This document shows, one piece after another, positions 7,603 to 16,713 of a stretch of DNA of 35,712 nucleotides (positions within the stretch are counted from its first letter, which is position 1; each line of letters opens with the position of its first letter). The stretch is from contig JADHXY010000005.1 in assembly GCA_016782755.1 (NCBI GenBank), positions 1 to 35,712 on the forward strand, read 5' to 3'. Below the pieces are notes generated by a model, which was given only the letters and a program-made list of their open reading frames with translations, had not been told where the DNA came from and did no database searches. This DNA comes from Phycisphaerae bacterium (GTDB lineage Bacteria > Planctomycetota > Phycisphaerae > Sedimentisphaerales > Anaerobacaceae). A program made the translations under genes and the position numbers.

Positions 7603-8838
7603 TTATTTTATAATAGCCTTTCCTTTTCGTATCGGTTTCTGTTTTGCGTATCTGTCTATATTCCTTATGGCTTGTCTCAGCCGCTGCTCGTTTTCGACCA
7701 GTGCGATCCTCATATATCCCTCGCCGTTTTCGCCAAATGCCCTCCCCGGAGCCATAGATACTTCTGCATGTTCCATTAGTTCCATAGCAAAATCAATGCT
7801 TCCCAGGCCGCGCGAATGCTGCTGGGGATATTTTGCCCATACGAACATGCTTGCTCTCGGCTTTTCTACTTCCCAGCCGATCTTTGACAGGGCGTCGCAA
7901 ACTACGTCCCTTCTCGTTTGATAAATGGCGTTTTGCTTTATTCTGAAATCCTCGCAGTGCCGCAATCCTATGATGCTTGCAATCTGTATGGCCTGAAAGA
8001 TACCGTAATCGTAGTAGCCTTTTATGGTGGCTAAATAATTTATCATCTGCTTATTTCCGACCATGAATCCCACCCTAAAACCAGCCATATTATATGGTTT
8101 GCTCATGGTTATCATCTCTACGCCGACGTCTTTGGCGCCTTTCGCAGACAAGAAACTTGGCGGTTCATAGCCGTCAAAATTTGTCTCTCCATAAGCAAAA
8201 TCGTGTACTACTGCTATTTTGAATTTTTTTGCGAGATCCACGACCATTTCGAAAAAACCTTCATCGACGGTCATAGCCGTCGGGTTATGCGGATAGTTGA
8301 GTATTAGCATTTTCGGCTTGGGATAGAGGTGCTCGCAGACCTCTGCAATGGTATCGATAAACTTATCGTCACAGCCGAGCGGTACGGAGATGACGTTTCC
8401 TCCGGCTAAGGCTACGCCGTAATTGTGTATTGGAAATGCCGGATCGGGTACTATAGCGGTATCGCCTGACTGGAGCATTGCCAGGCATAAGTGGCTGAAA
8501 CCTTCCTTTGAGCCGAGGCATGCAAGTACCTCGGTATCCGGGTCAAGCTTTACGTTCCATTTCTTTTCGTATTTTATTGCGACTTCGCGGCGGAGGTTTT
8601 TTATACCCTTTGAGGCAGAATATCGGTGATTTCGGGGGTCATGCGCGGCTTCGCAGAGCTTTTCTATTACGATTGGCGGGGCCGGGTCCGAGGGATTGCC
8701 CATGCCAAGGTCTATGATGTCTGCACCCTGCTGGCGCATCTGGAGTTTTAAGGCGTTTAGTCTGCCAAAGAGATATGGAGGCAGACGTTTTATTCTTTGT
8801 GCTGGTTCGATATTAAAATCCGGCATATTATTATCCAT
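7603..8838 (-). CDS. alaC: AlaC-type glutamate-pyruvate aminotransferase
   Basis: PLP-dependent class I/II aminotransferase of 411 aa that most likely interconverts pyruvate plus glutamate with alanine plus 2-oxoglutarate in the cytoplasm. Long stretches resemble E. coli AlaC, such as RLPPYLF, IIDLGMGNP, GSKEGFSHL, and the run around MSKPYNMAGFRVGFMVGNK. The PLP lysine is K247; supporting residues are N185 in NYPHNPT and D213 in VHDFAY. LL-diaminopimelate aminotransferase is a relative and a less likely alternative. No strong ribosome site precedes the ATG; a second ATG lies four codons in. It is divergent from argB, 186 bp away, and probably monocistronic. Confidence 0.85.
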   Translation of the reverse strand: MDNNMPDFNIEPAQRIKRLPPYLFGRLNALKLQMRQQGADIIDLGMGNPSDPAPPIVIEKLCEAAHDPRNHRYSASKGIKNLRREVAIKYEKKWNVKLDPDTEVLACLGSKEGFSHLCLAMLQSGDTAIVPDPAFPIHNYGVALAGGNVISVPLGCDDKFIDTIAEVCEHLYPKPKMLILNYPHNPTAMTVDEGFFEMVVDLAKKFKIAVVHDFAYGETNFDGYEPPSFLSAKGAKDVGVEMITMSKPYNMAGFRVGFMVGNKQMINYLATIKGYYDYGIFQAIQIASIIGLRHCEDFRIKQNAIYQTRRDVVCDALSKIGWEVEKPRASMFVWAKYPQQHSRGLGSIDFAMELMEHAEVSMAPGRAFGENGEGYMRIALVENEQRLRQAIRNIDRYAKQKPIRKGKAIIK

Positions 8839-8956
8839 TCATAATTAATCAAGTCTATAAACGCCCTAAGTTTACAATCAAGTTGGGATTTTTCAAATCT
8901 TTTTATTCAGAATTTGCAGTAAATACGCTGGCAGTTTTGAAAATAGTAAGTTTGGC

Positions 8957-8985
8957 TTGACTAAGGGCGGCTGTGTCAATAAACT
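8957..8985 (+). promoter_or_regulatory. Sigma-70-type promoter of the arg operon
   Basis: TTGACT (8957-8962), 17-base spacer, TAAACT (8980-8985), placed 39 bp before the argB start. It is the best match in the 186-bp divergent gap. No convincing ARG-box palindrome was seen. Confidence 0.5.
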
Positions 8986-9024
8986 GACCGTTTGACGATT
9001 TTTGTTTGAGGAGAAAAAATAAGC

Positions 9025-9903
9025 GTGGAACAGGCTATAGCAAAAGCAGCAGGTCTTATCGAGGCGATGGAGTATATTCGCCGGTTTAAGGGTAAAATAG
9101 TGGTTGTAAAGCTGGGCGGGAGTGTTCTGGATAACGTGGATTTGCAGAAGAAAATGCTTACCGACATAGCATTCATGTCGACGGTGGGCATCTTACCGAT
9201 TGTGGTTCACGGCGGCGGTAAGGCAATAACAAAGGCAATGGACGAGGCCGGTATCGAGGTTGAATGGGTTCAGGGGCGAAGATATACCGACCAGCGGACT
9301 TTGAATATTGCTGAGCATAGTCTCGTGCATAAGGTTAATACCCCTATATGCCAGACACTCGGTGGATTGGGATGCGTGGCGATGGGGCTGCATTCTTTGA
9401 GCAGCTGTGTATTGACAGCGGAGATTTTGCGGCTGGAAGGTGAGGATGGCAGAAAGATAAACCTCGGACTCGTAGGCAAGGTGAGCAGTGTTAATGGAGA
9501 ACTGCTGGACAAGCTTTGCCGGGCAGGAACGATTGCGGTAATAGCGCCGGTGGCATTGGATAAATCCGGCGGCAAACTTAACGTCAATGCCGATAGTGTA
9601 GCCGGTATGGTGGCAGCTATAGTCAAAGCCGAGAAGCTCGTGATAGTTAGTGATACTCATGGGATACGCAAGGATATAAATGATCCTGATTCGTGGTTCT
9701 CGAGTCTGGATGAGAAGCAGATCGATGAGATGATCGACGAGGGTATAATAGGGTCGGCTATGCTGCCGAAAGTGGATGCGTGCATTACAGCACTTAAGGC
9801 CGGTGTCAAAAAGGCGCATATCATCGATGGCAGAATACCGCACTCGCTTTTACTGGAAATATATACCGACAAAGGAATCGGAACAGAAATACTGAAAAAT
9901 TAA
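9025..9903 (+). CDS. argB: Acetylglutamate kinase
   Basis: Phosphorylates N-acetyl-L-glutamate with ATP, the second step of arginine synthesis, in the cytoplasm. It is 292 aa, normal for the family. Motifs of the amino-acid kinase fold: K29 with GGS (31-33) at the nucleotide loop, HGGGK (62-66) for substrate, and RRYTD (85-89). The start is GTG at 9025, with GAGGAG about 11 bases upstream. It opens a cluster with argD and argF; 18 bp separate its stop from the argD ATG. In arginine-inhibited versions an N-terminal helix extension is diagnostic; the 20-25 residues ahead of the kinase core here (QAIAKAAGLIEAMEYIRRF) are compatible with one, so feedback inhibition is possible but unproven. Confidence 0.95.
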   Translation: MEQAIAKAAGLIEAMEYIRRFKGKIVVVKLGGSVLDNVDLQKKMLTDIAFMSTVGILPIVVHGGGKAITKAMDEAGIEVEWVQGRRYTDQRTLNIAEHSLVHKVNTPICQTLGGLGCVAMGLHSLSSCVLTAEILRLEGEDGRKINLGLVGKVSSVNGELLDKLCRAGTIAVIAPVALDKSGGKLNVNADSVAGMVAAIVKAEKLVIVSDTHGIRKDINDPDSWFSSLDEKQIDEMIDEGIIGSAMLPKVDACITALKAGVKKAHIIDGRIPHSLLLEIYTDKGIGTEILKN

Positions 9904-9921
9904 TTGAAAGAACTCAGAAAA

Positions 9922-11106
9922 ATGGAAACGCAAGAAACAATAGAAATGTTTGATAAATATGTTATAGCAAATTACAGCAGGCTGCCGAAGGTGATCGTCA
10001 AAGGTAAGGGCTGCTATATTTATGACGCCGATGGTAACGAGATACTTGATATGTTTCCCGGCTGGGCGGTCAGCGGAATAGGGCATTGTCATCCGAAGGT
10101 GGTCGAAGCGTTGAAGAGTCAGGCCGAGCAGCTTTTGCATATTGATAATACGTTCTACTCCGAGCCGCAGGGTATTTTGGCAAAGCTTTTGAGTGAGCGG
10201 GCATTCGGCGGCAAAAGTTTTTTCTGTAACAGCGGAGCGGAGGCCAACGAAGCGGCTTTGAAACTGGCACGGCTGTATACGGCACCTGAGAAGTATAAGT
10301 TCATCACAGCCGAGGGCAGCTTTCACGGAAGGACGTTTGCTACAGTTACAGCCACAGCCCAGCCGAAATATCATGAAGGTTTTCGGCCCTTGCTGCCGGG
10401 ATTTGTATATGTGCCTTATAACGATATCGAAGCTCTTGAGGCGGCGTTTGATGATGAGGTTGCAGCTGTTATGGTAGAGCCTATTCAGGGCGAGGGCGGT
10501 ATTAATATAGCAAGTGACGAATACTTAGCGACGATACGCCGGCTCTGCGACGAGAACGGTGCGGTTATGATTCTCGATGAGGTTCAGACGGGTATCGGCA
10601 GGACGGGTAAATGGTTCGGGTATCAGCATAGTGACGTTGAGCCGGATATTATTACGATGGCAAAGACGCTTGGCGGCGGAGTAGCTATCGGGGCCATGAT
10701 GGGAAAGGAAGAAGTTGCTGCGGCACTCGTGCCGGGTAAGCATGCATCTACATTCGGCGGTAACTGCCTGGCGTGTGCGGCGGCTATTGCGGTAATAGAA
10801 GCTATTGACGAGGAGGGGATGCTGCAAACGGCAGTTGAATTGGGGGAATATACGCGTGGGAAGCTTAACGAGCTTAAGGAAAAGTACTCGATAATCGAAG
10901 AGGTTCGCGGGGTCGGCTTGATGATAGGTGTCGAACTGAGCCAGAGCGGTTCTGAGATCGTAAGTAAGTGTCTCGCTAAAGGGCTGAGGATTAACTGTAC
11001 GCACGAGACGGTAATTCGTTTTATGCCGCCGATGATCGCGACGAAAGAGCAAATCGATACGGCGATTGAAATTCTTGATAACGTTTTGGCAGAGAGTGGA
11101 AAATGA
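9922..11106 (+). CDS. argD: Acetylornithine aminotransferase
   Basis: PLP-dependent class III aminotransferase converting N-acetylglutamate semialdehyde to N-acetylornithine with glutamate as amino donor; ArgD often also serves in lysine synthesis. It is 394 aa from the ATG at 9922. A TTG at 9904 directly after the argB stop would add six residues, but there is no ribosome site for it. Visible motifs: NSGAEANE (103-110), FHGRT (134-138), LDEVQTG (218-224) and the PLP lysine K248 in TMAKTLGGG. Its last four bases overlap the argF start (ATGA), indicating translational coupling. Confidence 0.94.
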   Translation: METQETIEMFDKYVIANYSRLPKVIVKGKGCYIYDADGNEILDMFPGWAVSGIGHCHPKVVEALKSQAEQLLHIDNTFYSEPQGILAKLLSERAFGGKSFFCNSGAEANEAALKLARLYTAPEKYKFITAEGSFHGRTFATVTATAQPKYHEGFRPLLPGFVYVPYNDIEALEAAFDDEVAAVMVEPIQGEGGINIASDEYLATIRRLCDENGAVMILDEVQTGIGRTGKWFGYQHSDVEPDIITMAKTLGGGVAIGAMMGKEEVAAALVPGKHASTFGGNCLACAAAIAVIEAIDEEGMLQTAVELGEYTRGKLNELKEKYSIIEEVRGVGLMIGVELSQSGSEIVSKCLAKGLRINCTHETVIRFMPPMIATKEQIDTAIEILDNVLAESGK

Positions 11107-12017
11107 AAGACTTTATTTCGATAAATAGTTGTTCGACGGAAGAATTAAATGAATTGATAGAACTGAGCGTTGAGCTGAAAAAAGCTTATAAGGCCGGCGA
11201 AAGGGATCTTTGCCTTGCAGGCAAGAACCTTGTGATGCTTTTCGAAAAGCCGAGCCTTCGTACTCGTATCAGTTTTCATATCGCGATGACGGATCTTGGC
11301 GGCAACCCGATTTATGTCAAGCCAAGTGACATAGGCGGGCTGGTCGGCGAGCGTGAGCCAATTAAGGATATGGCGAGAGTTTTCAGCGGCTATGTGCACG
11401 GGATAATGGCCAGGACTTTCAGACATGATACCGTTTTGGAGCTTGCGAAGTGGGCATCTGTGCCGGTGATCAACGCACTTACGGACTGGTCGCATCCTTG
11501 CCAGTCGATGGCGGATGTGCTTACGATACTCGAACATACAGGCCGCATCGAGGGGGTTAAGATTGCTTTCATCGGTGATGGTAATAACGTGGCAAGGTCG
11601 TTGGCCTTTGCGGCTGCGAAGCTGGGTATGAAGCTAACGGTTGCTTCACCGGCTGGGTATGAGCTTGACGCTGGTTCGATAGAAAAAGCCAATGCTATCA
11701 GCAGCGGCTGTGTCGAGCAGATGAGTGATCCTAAGGAAGCAGTATCGGATGCTGATGTTATCTATACGGATACCTGGGTAAGTATGGGTCAGGAGGAGGA
11801 AAAGCAGAAACGGATTAAAGAGTTTGAGGGTTTTGCGGTTGATAGCGATTTGATGGCTGCGGCTGGTGCGGATGTTAAGGTAATGCATTGTCTGCCGGCT
11901 TACCGTGGTCTGGAAATAAGCGATGAGGTTGCTGAGGGCGTGAATTCGATAATATTTGACCAGGCCGAGAACCGGCTGCACTTCCAGCGGGCACTACTCA
12001 AAAAACTCATGAGTTGA
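11103..12017 (+). CDS. argF: Ornithine carbamoyltransferase
   Basis: Makes citrulline from ornithine and carbamoyl phosphate, in the arginine pathway. It is 304 aa, typical length. Carbamoyl-phosphate loop SLRTR (51-55, a variant of STRTR seen in several lineages), HPCQ (131-134), ornithine loop SMG (227-229) and HCLPA (262-266) are all present. The SMG loop separates it from N-acetylornithine and other carbamoyltransferases only in part, but the argBDF context supports the classical enzyme. It overlaps argD by four bases and is followed 14 bp later by rdgB. argC, argJ, argG and argH are not in the window. Confidence 0.95.
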   Translation: MKDFISINSCSTEELNELIELSVELKKAYKAGERDLCLAGKNLVMLFEKPSLRTRISFHIAMTDLGGNPIYVKPSDIGGLVGEREPIKDMARVFSGYVHGIMARTFRHDTVLELAKWASVPVINALTDWSHPCQSMADVLTILEHTGRIEGVKIAFIGDGNNVARSLAFAAAKLGMKLTVASPAGYELDAGSIEKANAISSGCVEQMSDPKEAVSDADVIYTDTWVSMGQEEEKQKRIKEFEGFAVDSDLMAAAGADVKVMHCLPAYRGLEISDEVAEGVNSIIFDQAENRLHFQRALLKKLMS

Positions 12018-12031
12018 TAGCAGGGGCGAAA

Positions 12032-12658
12032 ATGCACAAGATTGTAGTCGCATCAACTAATCCGGGGAAGCTGGCGGAATTGCGGGCGATGCTGGATTTG
12101 GATATCGAGTGGCTCGGACTCGGTGACTTTGGGGTTATCCCGGAAGTTGTCGAGGATGGGGCGACCTTTGCGGAAAACGCACGCAAAAAAGCACTCGGTT
12201 ATGCTGAAGCGACGGGCTTGTGGACTATTGCCGATGATTCGGGTTTAGAGATCGACGCTTTAGGAGGGCAGCCGGGAGTCAAAAGTGCCAGATTCAGCGG
12301 CGAAAAAATCGAAGGTGACCAAAGGGGTCTGCTCGATCACCGCAATATAGCAAAGGTACTTGAGCTGATGAAAGATATTTCGCAAGAGCAAAGAACCGCG
12401 AGATTTATATGCAGCCTGTGCCTTGCAATGCCGGGCAGAGTTTTGGCAGAAGTCGAGGGCAGATTCGAGGGGGTTATCTCCGAAAAGGAGATCGGCGACG
12501 GGGGGTTTGGCTACGACCCGATATTTTTTATTCCACAGATGGGCAAGACGGCGGGGCAATTGAGTGCTGAAACTAAAAACGCAATATCGCACCGCGGCCA
12601 AGCCATAAAAAAATTACAGCCAATACTCGAAGAACTTATCGAAGAGCAATCCTTTTAG
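12032..12658 (+). CDS. rdgB: RdgB/HAM1 family XTP/dITP pyrophosphatase
   Basis: House-cleaning enzyme that hydrolyses non-canonical purine triphosphates (XTP, ITP, dITP) to monophosphate and pyrophosphate, keeping them out of DNA and RNA. It is 208 aa from the ATG at 12032, which has AGGGG six bases upstream. A TTG at 12014 overlapping argF is less likely. Motifs: STNPGK (8-13), ADDSG (67-71), PGVKSARFSG (81-90), GFGYDPIF (158-165) and SHRGQA (186-191). It is the last gene of the arg cluster, functionally unrelated to arginine, probably a passenger of the operon. Confidence 0.93.
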   Translation: MHKIVVASTNPGKLAELRAMLDLDIEWLGLGDFGVIPEVVEDGATFAENARKKALGYAEATGLWTIADDSGLEIDALGGQPGVKSARFSGEKIEGDQRGLLDHRNIAKVLELMKDISQEQRTARFICSLCLAMPGRVLAEVEGRFEGVISEKEIGDGGFGYDPIFFIPQMGKTAGQLSAETKNAISHRGQAIKKLQPILEELIEEQSF

Positions 12659-12687
12659 ATATATTTCCAATGGTGCTGTGATTAGTC

Positions 12688-12716
12688 TTGACGGGGACTG
12701 AAAATATTGGTAGATT
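12688..12716 (+). promoter_or_regulatory. Promoter of tRNA-Leu
   Basis: TTGACG (12688-12693), exactly 17 bases, TAGATT (12711-12716). Transcription would begin a few bases ahead of the mature tRNA 5' end at 12729. Confidence 0.6.
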
Positions 12717-12728
12717 TTTCATTCCGTT

Positions 12729-12812
12729 GCGGATGTGGCGGAATTGGCAGACGCGCAGGCTTCAGGTGCCTGTGGGGGCAACCCCGTGGAGGTTCGACTC
12801 CTCTCATCCGCA
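12729..12812 (+). tRNA. tRNA-Leu (anticodon CAG)
   Basis: Acceptor arms GCGGATG (12729-12735) and CATCCGC (12805-12811) pair fully; discriminator is A. Anticodon stem CAGGC/GCCTG encloses TTCAGGT, giving CAG at 12763-12765. The long variable arm (TGTGGGGGCAACCCCGTG region) is the class II form expected for leucine. CCA is not encoded. A T-run follows at once. Apparent open frames across it are artefacts. Confidence 0.95.
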
Positions 12813-12963
12813 TTTTTTACTGTCCACGAATTAAGCCTTTTGCATTATCTCAGGCAGAAAAAAGTCAATGCCCCCATACCAACCGTTCGAAATCCGCAAT
12901 ACGATCCGTATAAAGACAGCAATTCCTGACGAGAGGCTTGTTGTGAATCGAGTATGCAATAGA

Positions 12964-12997
12964 AAAAAGCTGCCGACTTTTAGGCCGACAGCTTTTT
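12964..12997 (-). terminator. Hairpin terminator after secDF (probably bidirectional)
   Basis: AAAAAGCTG (12964-12972) pairs with CAGCTTTTT (12989-12997), with partial further pairing (CCGAC..GGCCGA) inside. It lies 28 bp beyond the secDF stop and ends in T-runs on both strands, so it can end secDF transcription and plus-strand read-through from tRNA-Leu. The rest of 12813-13025 shows nothing recognisable. Confidence 0.7.
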
Positions 12998-13025
12998 ATG
13001 TAGATTAAATTTTTAACTTCCTGCT

Positions 13026-16000
13026 TCAACTCTTAGAAAGTTTATCTTTTTTCTTTCTATTTATGGCCTTGTGGCCGATCAGGAGTATCGGAGCGGCTAT
13101 CGCTATCGAAGAGTAAGTACCAACGATAATGCCGATTCCTATAGCAAATGTGAAGCCCCTCAGGCCCTGTCCGCCGAAGATATACATTATCAGCACAACA
13201 ATGAATGTTGTAAAGGAAGTTATAATAGTTCTTGATATCGTCTGGTTGATACTGTCATTGATAATACTCTTGCTCAGCAGGCCCTTGTGGCGGTTTTCAC
13301 GTATGCGGTCGAAGACAACAATCGTGTCGTTAAGTGAATAACCGATAAGGGTCAAAAACGCGGCTATCATGGCAAGGTCGATCTTGAAGTCGCCTATCAA
13401 GAGCATCTGGCCGATAGCTGTTTTGGCAAGATATGCACACGAAACTACAACACCGAGCGTTATACATACATCGTGAACCAAAGCCGCAATCGCAGCAAAG
13501 CCGTACCGAGCATCGCCAAATCTTACCCATACGTAAGTAACGATCGCAAAGAGCGAAAGAACTATGGCTATCAAGGCTTTTGTCTTTGCCTCGTCACCAA
13601 TTGATGGGCTGATTTGTGTAACGCGAGGCAGTGATGTCTCTAATGAAGTTGCAGCCGTGACCCTGCTTACTTCATTTTCTTTGAACTTATTCCACTCACT
13701 TTGGTCAAATTCCCTTAAACCGGCTTCGGGGTCAGCGGAAACATAAACAAAGCTTTCCAGTTGGTTTTCTTTAGGTTCTTCTATATTGTCATCAAATATT
13801 TTGTATGAATACCATTTCAGGTCTCTCATATCAGGCTTGAACCTGAGGTCCTTTAGCCGTCTATCGACCTGCTCGGCTGTGGCTTTTCTTTGCAGGGTGC
13901 ATTTAATCATTATACCGCCAACGAAATCAGAAAGCTCAGGATACTTGCCGATAACTTCGTCTGAAATTTTCTGGGTTTCTGCTATGCTGGGGATAAGATT
14001 ACGTTGGATAGCAAGCCGATCGCCAAATGCTTCAAGTATGGCATTATTCACAAGCTCATCAACCTGCGGCTCGGTGATCTGGACATTTTCAAAGGCATTA
14101 TTAACAGTTAGCTTTACCAGTGACTTGTTGGTAGTGCTTGTTACCAGCTCGAAAGTCTGTCCCTGTCCTGTAACATAAACGTTATCGAGTTTTTCACTTA
14201 AGGCGGCAACCATAGTTTCGATTGCAGGTGCCTGGCCCTCGAAAGTTATGTTCGCACTGGTCTTGTTTGTTGCTGTGGTAGTTATCTCGTATTGAAGACC
14301 TGTTTCGCCGACACTGTAAACATTTGCGGATGCAAGTGCGGAATTTTCAAGCTCCTTGCCTTTGCCGCAAATCATGTCTTCTACCTGCTGTCTGTTTAAT
14401 TGTACTCCTTCTTTGAAATTTATCTGAACCGAAGTTCCACCGGTAAACTCGATATCATATTTGCTGTTCCGGTTAAAGAAAACAAATAAACCAGCTACGA
14501 TCAAAATGGAGGAAACCGTCAAAAATACGCCTCTGGCCTTCATCCAGTTGATCTTTGGTTTGCCAATAATTCTGAGCATGAACAAATGCTTTGTTATGAG
14601 CTTATTTTTTATAAGCGTATCAAAGATGAGTCTTGTAACAAAAAGTGAGGTGAACATACTTGAGGCTATACCGAGCATCAAGACAATCGCAAAACCCTTT
14701 ATCTCCTCAGAAGCAACCCAGTAAAGAATCGCAGCTGTGATGAATGTGGTCAGGTTGGCATCGAAAATAGTACTGAAAGCACGTTCGTATCCGTTCTTTA
14801 CCGCAATCAAAAGCGAAGAACCCTTTCCCTGTTCTTCCCTTATTCTCTCAAAAATGAGCACGTTTGCATCAACGCTCATACCGATAGTAAGTATGATACC
14901 GGCGATACCCGGGAGCGTAAACGTGGCTCGGAGGAAAACCATAATGGCAAGAACAAAAAGCAGGTTAAGGAACAGGGCCACATCGGCAATTGAACCAGCG
15001 AGAGTGTAATAAACCATCATGAAAGCAACGACGATAATAAATCCAATGATACCGGCTTTGATACCTTTGTCCCTGTTGTCGGCACCAATAGAAGGTCCGA
15101 TTGTCTTTACGCTGATCGGCTGTTCTATGAGCATAGCAGGAAGTGATCCGGCGTTTAGTTTGTTAACCATGTCGTTTACCTGATCTTCGCTGTAGCTGCC
15201 TGTTATCTGGCCATGGCTGTATATCTGGCTATTGATATTCGGGGCTGAAATCGCAATGCCGTCGAGTAATATGCAAAGCGGCCTCTGGATATTTTTTGAA
15301 GTTACCTTGCCGAACAGTTTTCCGCCTCTTTCATCGAGGACAAAATCAATAGCCCTTCTTCCTGATTGGTCCCTTCCGGCGGAAGCTTCTTTGAGTTTCC
15401 ATTGCTTGTCCCCAGTGTGAAGTATGGCTTCATCTTCCTCTTGCTGGTCACTTGCTAATACGTAATATTTATTGCCAAATGTACCGACGACCGCTTTTGT
15501 CTGGTATATCCAGCTTACCACTTCCTTTTCATCTTTTGCCTCAAGCTCGACCCAGACGTAATCATCGTCGGAGGCGTATTGAGGTCCTTTTTCCTTTAGT
15601 GAAGCTACATATTCTTCCATGACATCTTTGCTTAGTTCACTGCGGTCGGTGGTGGGCAGTATTCTGAACTCAAGTATTCCGGCACCTTTTAGCATACGCT
15701 GAAGGTCTTTTGGGTCGTCGAGGTTGCCCCTGAAAGGTGCGTAATCATCGTAAGCAGCTATCAGGCCGGCTAACTCTTGCTGTCTTTGCTGGAATGTTTC
15801 GAGCAGTTTATCAATCGCTTCCTGTCTGCTGGAACTTTCTGATGGCAGGCTGAGGACGAATTCCAGCTGCTCCTGGCTTAGAGTGAACTTATCAAGCTCA
15901 TTAACCGCAACCGCATATCGGTCATTAAGACCAGTTTCAGGCTCGGTAAGCTCGTTGACTGTCTGTGCCCAGGAGGAATAGATATTGACATATTTTGTAA

Positions 16001-16676
16001 GCATATCCAGGTTGCCTTCGGAGCCGAGGTAGTTGAGCAGCTCATCTTTGAGGCTGTTAGGGTCGAGCTTTGACCATTTGTTAAGATTCGCTTCAATTTC
16101 TTCGCTGTTTAGCCCGGCTATTTTGACAATGTTCCGCGGCATATCGAGCTGTCTTTCGAAATCGTCCCTTTGCTTGCGTACGTCTTGTCTTTCGTTGTAT
16201 ACCACTGCAAGATCGTCAAGCACCTTGGCAAGCTTTTCGGAACCGCCGGAGAATCTTTCGAAGTCTTCGAGCCTTTGCTGAGCGTCTGCGGAAAGTGAAC
16301 GCAATATTGCTGCCTTGTTGATGTTTCCTTCAAGGACGGCTGTTAAGGCCAGCTCGTACTGTGATCTTTTTTCTCTGGCTTCGACATTGGCCAGCGGCAT
16401 CTGTATCTCAAAGCGAGTGTCACCCTGAGGCCTCCAGACGAGGTTCTGTACGTTGGCCGGATCGATCCTTCTTCTCAGAATCGTTATCATACTTTCCGAG
16501 AGACCGCTTTTCTTGCTTGAAGTAAGGCCGGATGCATCGATCTCGTAGATGAGGCTCGTACCGCCAGCGAGGTCGATACCGGGTTTGAGTTTCTTTTCCG
16601 GCGGAAAGAGCGTATAAGCTGCCACTACCGCAAAAGCTACTATCAGAATATTCTTCCAAAACAAATTCTTAGTCAT
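13026..16676 (-). CDS. secDF: Fused protein-export membrane protein SecDF with enlarged periplasmic domains
   Basis: Inner-membrane Sec accessory that uses the proton gradient to pull exported proteins to the periplasm. SecD and SecF are fused; 1,216 aa from the ATG at 16676 (GGGA eight bases upstream; a TTG six codons earlier lacks support). SecD part: TM1 (about 8-24), DLAGGTSL (35-42), GILEFRIL (333-340), TM2-6 (about 540-690) with the proton-relay motif SVDANVLIFERIREE (601-615). SecF part: TM at about 717-735, DIEFTGGTSV (741-750), TM bundle 1033-1202 with SLNDTIVVFDRIREN (1114-1128). Two unusual expansions: about 220 residues between 97 and 325, predicted mostly helical/coiled coil, where SecD usually has about 20, and a SecF periplasmic loop of about 290 residues instead of about 100. 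Downstream of yajC, as usual. Confidence 0.93.
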   Translation of the reverse strand: MTKNLFWKNILIVAFAVVAAYTLFPPEKKLKPGIDLAGGTSLIYEIDASGLTSSKKSGLSESMITILRRRIDPANVQNLVWRPQGDTRFEIQMPLANVEAREKRSQYELALTAVLEGNINKAAILRSLSADAQQRLEDFERFSGGSEKLAKVLDDLAVVYNERQDVRKQRDDFERQLDMPRNIVKIAGLNSEEIEANLNKWSKLDPNSLKDELLNYLGSEGNLDMLTKYVNIYSSWAQTVNELTEPETGLNDRYAVAVNELDKFTLSQEQLEFVLSLPSESSSRQEAIDKLLETFQQRQQELAGLIAAYDDYAPFRGNLDDPKDLQRMLKGAGILEFRILPTTDRSELSKDVMEEYVASLKEKGPQYASDDDYVWVELEAKDEKEVVSWIYQTKAVVGTFGNKYYVLASDQQEEDEAILHTGDKQWKLKEASAGRDQSGRRAIDFVLDERGGKLFGKVTSKNIQRPLCILLDGIAISAPNINSQIYSHGQITGSYSEDQVNDMVNKLNAGSLPAMLIEQPISVKTIGPSIGADNRDKGIKAGIIGFIIVVAFMMVYYTLAGSIADVALFLNLLFVLAIMVFLRATFTLPGIAGIILTIGMSVDANVLIFERIREEQGKGSSLLIAVKNGYERAFSTIFDANLTTFITAAILYWVASEEIKGFAIVLMLGIASSMFTSLFVTRLIFDTLIKNKLITKHLFMLRIIGKPKINWMKARGVFLTVSSILIVAGLFVFFNRNSKYDIEFTGGTSVQINFKEGVQLNRQQVEDMICGKGKELENSALASANVYSVGETGLQYEITTTATNKTSANITFEGQAPAIETMVAALSEKLDNVYVTGQGQTFELVTSTTNKSLVKLTVNNAFENVQITEPQVDELVNNAILEAFGDRLAIQRNLIPSIAETQKISDEVIGKYPELSDFVGGIMIKCTLQRKATAEQVDRRLKDLRFKPDMRDLKWYSYKIFDDNIEEPKENQLESFVYVSADPEAGLREFDQSEWNKFKENEVSRVTAATSLETSLPRVTQISPSIGDEAKTKALIAIVLSLFAIVTYVWVRFGDARYGFAAIAALVHDVCITLGVVVSCAYLAKTAIGQMLLIGDFKIDLAMIAAFLTLIGYSLNDTIVVFDRIRENRHKGLLSKSIINDSINQTISRTIITSFTTFIVVLIMYIFGGQGLRGFTFAIGIGIIVGTYSSIAIAAPILLIGHKAINRKKKDKLSKS

Positions 16677-16713
16677 ACTATTTTTCCCGATCAAATCTAA
16701 TTACCAATTAAAA

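Noticed and set aside
9193-9843. 216-codon minus-strand frame opposite argB
   Set aside because: The argB motifs cover the same region on the plus strand; this is a codon-bias shadow.
12707-12929. Two plus-strand open frames covering the tRNA-Leu gene
   Set aside because: They translate the tRNA itself (MAELADAQASG and similar), a well-known artefact.
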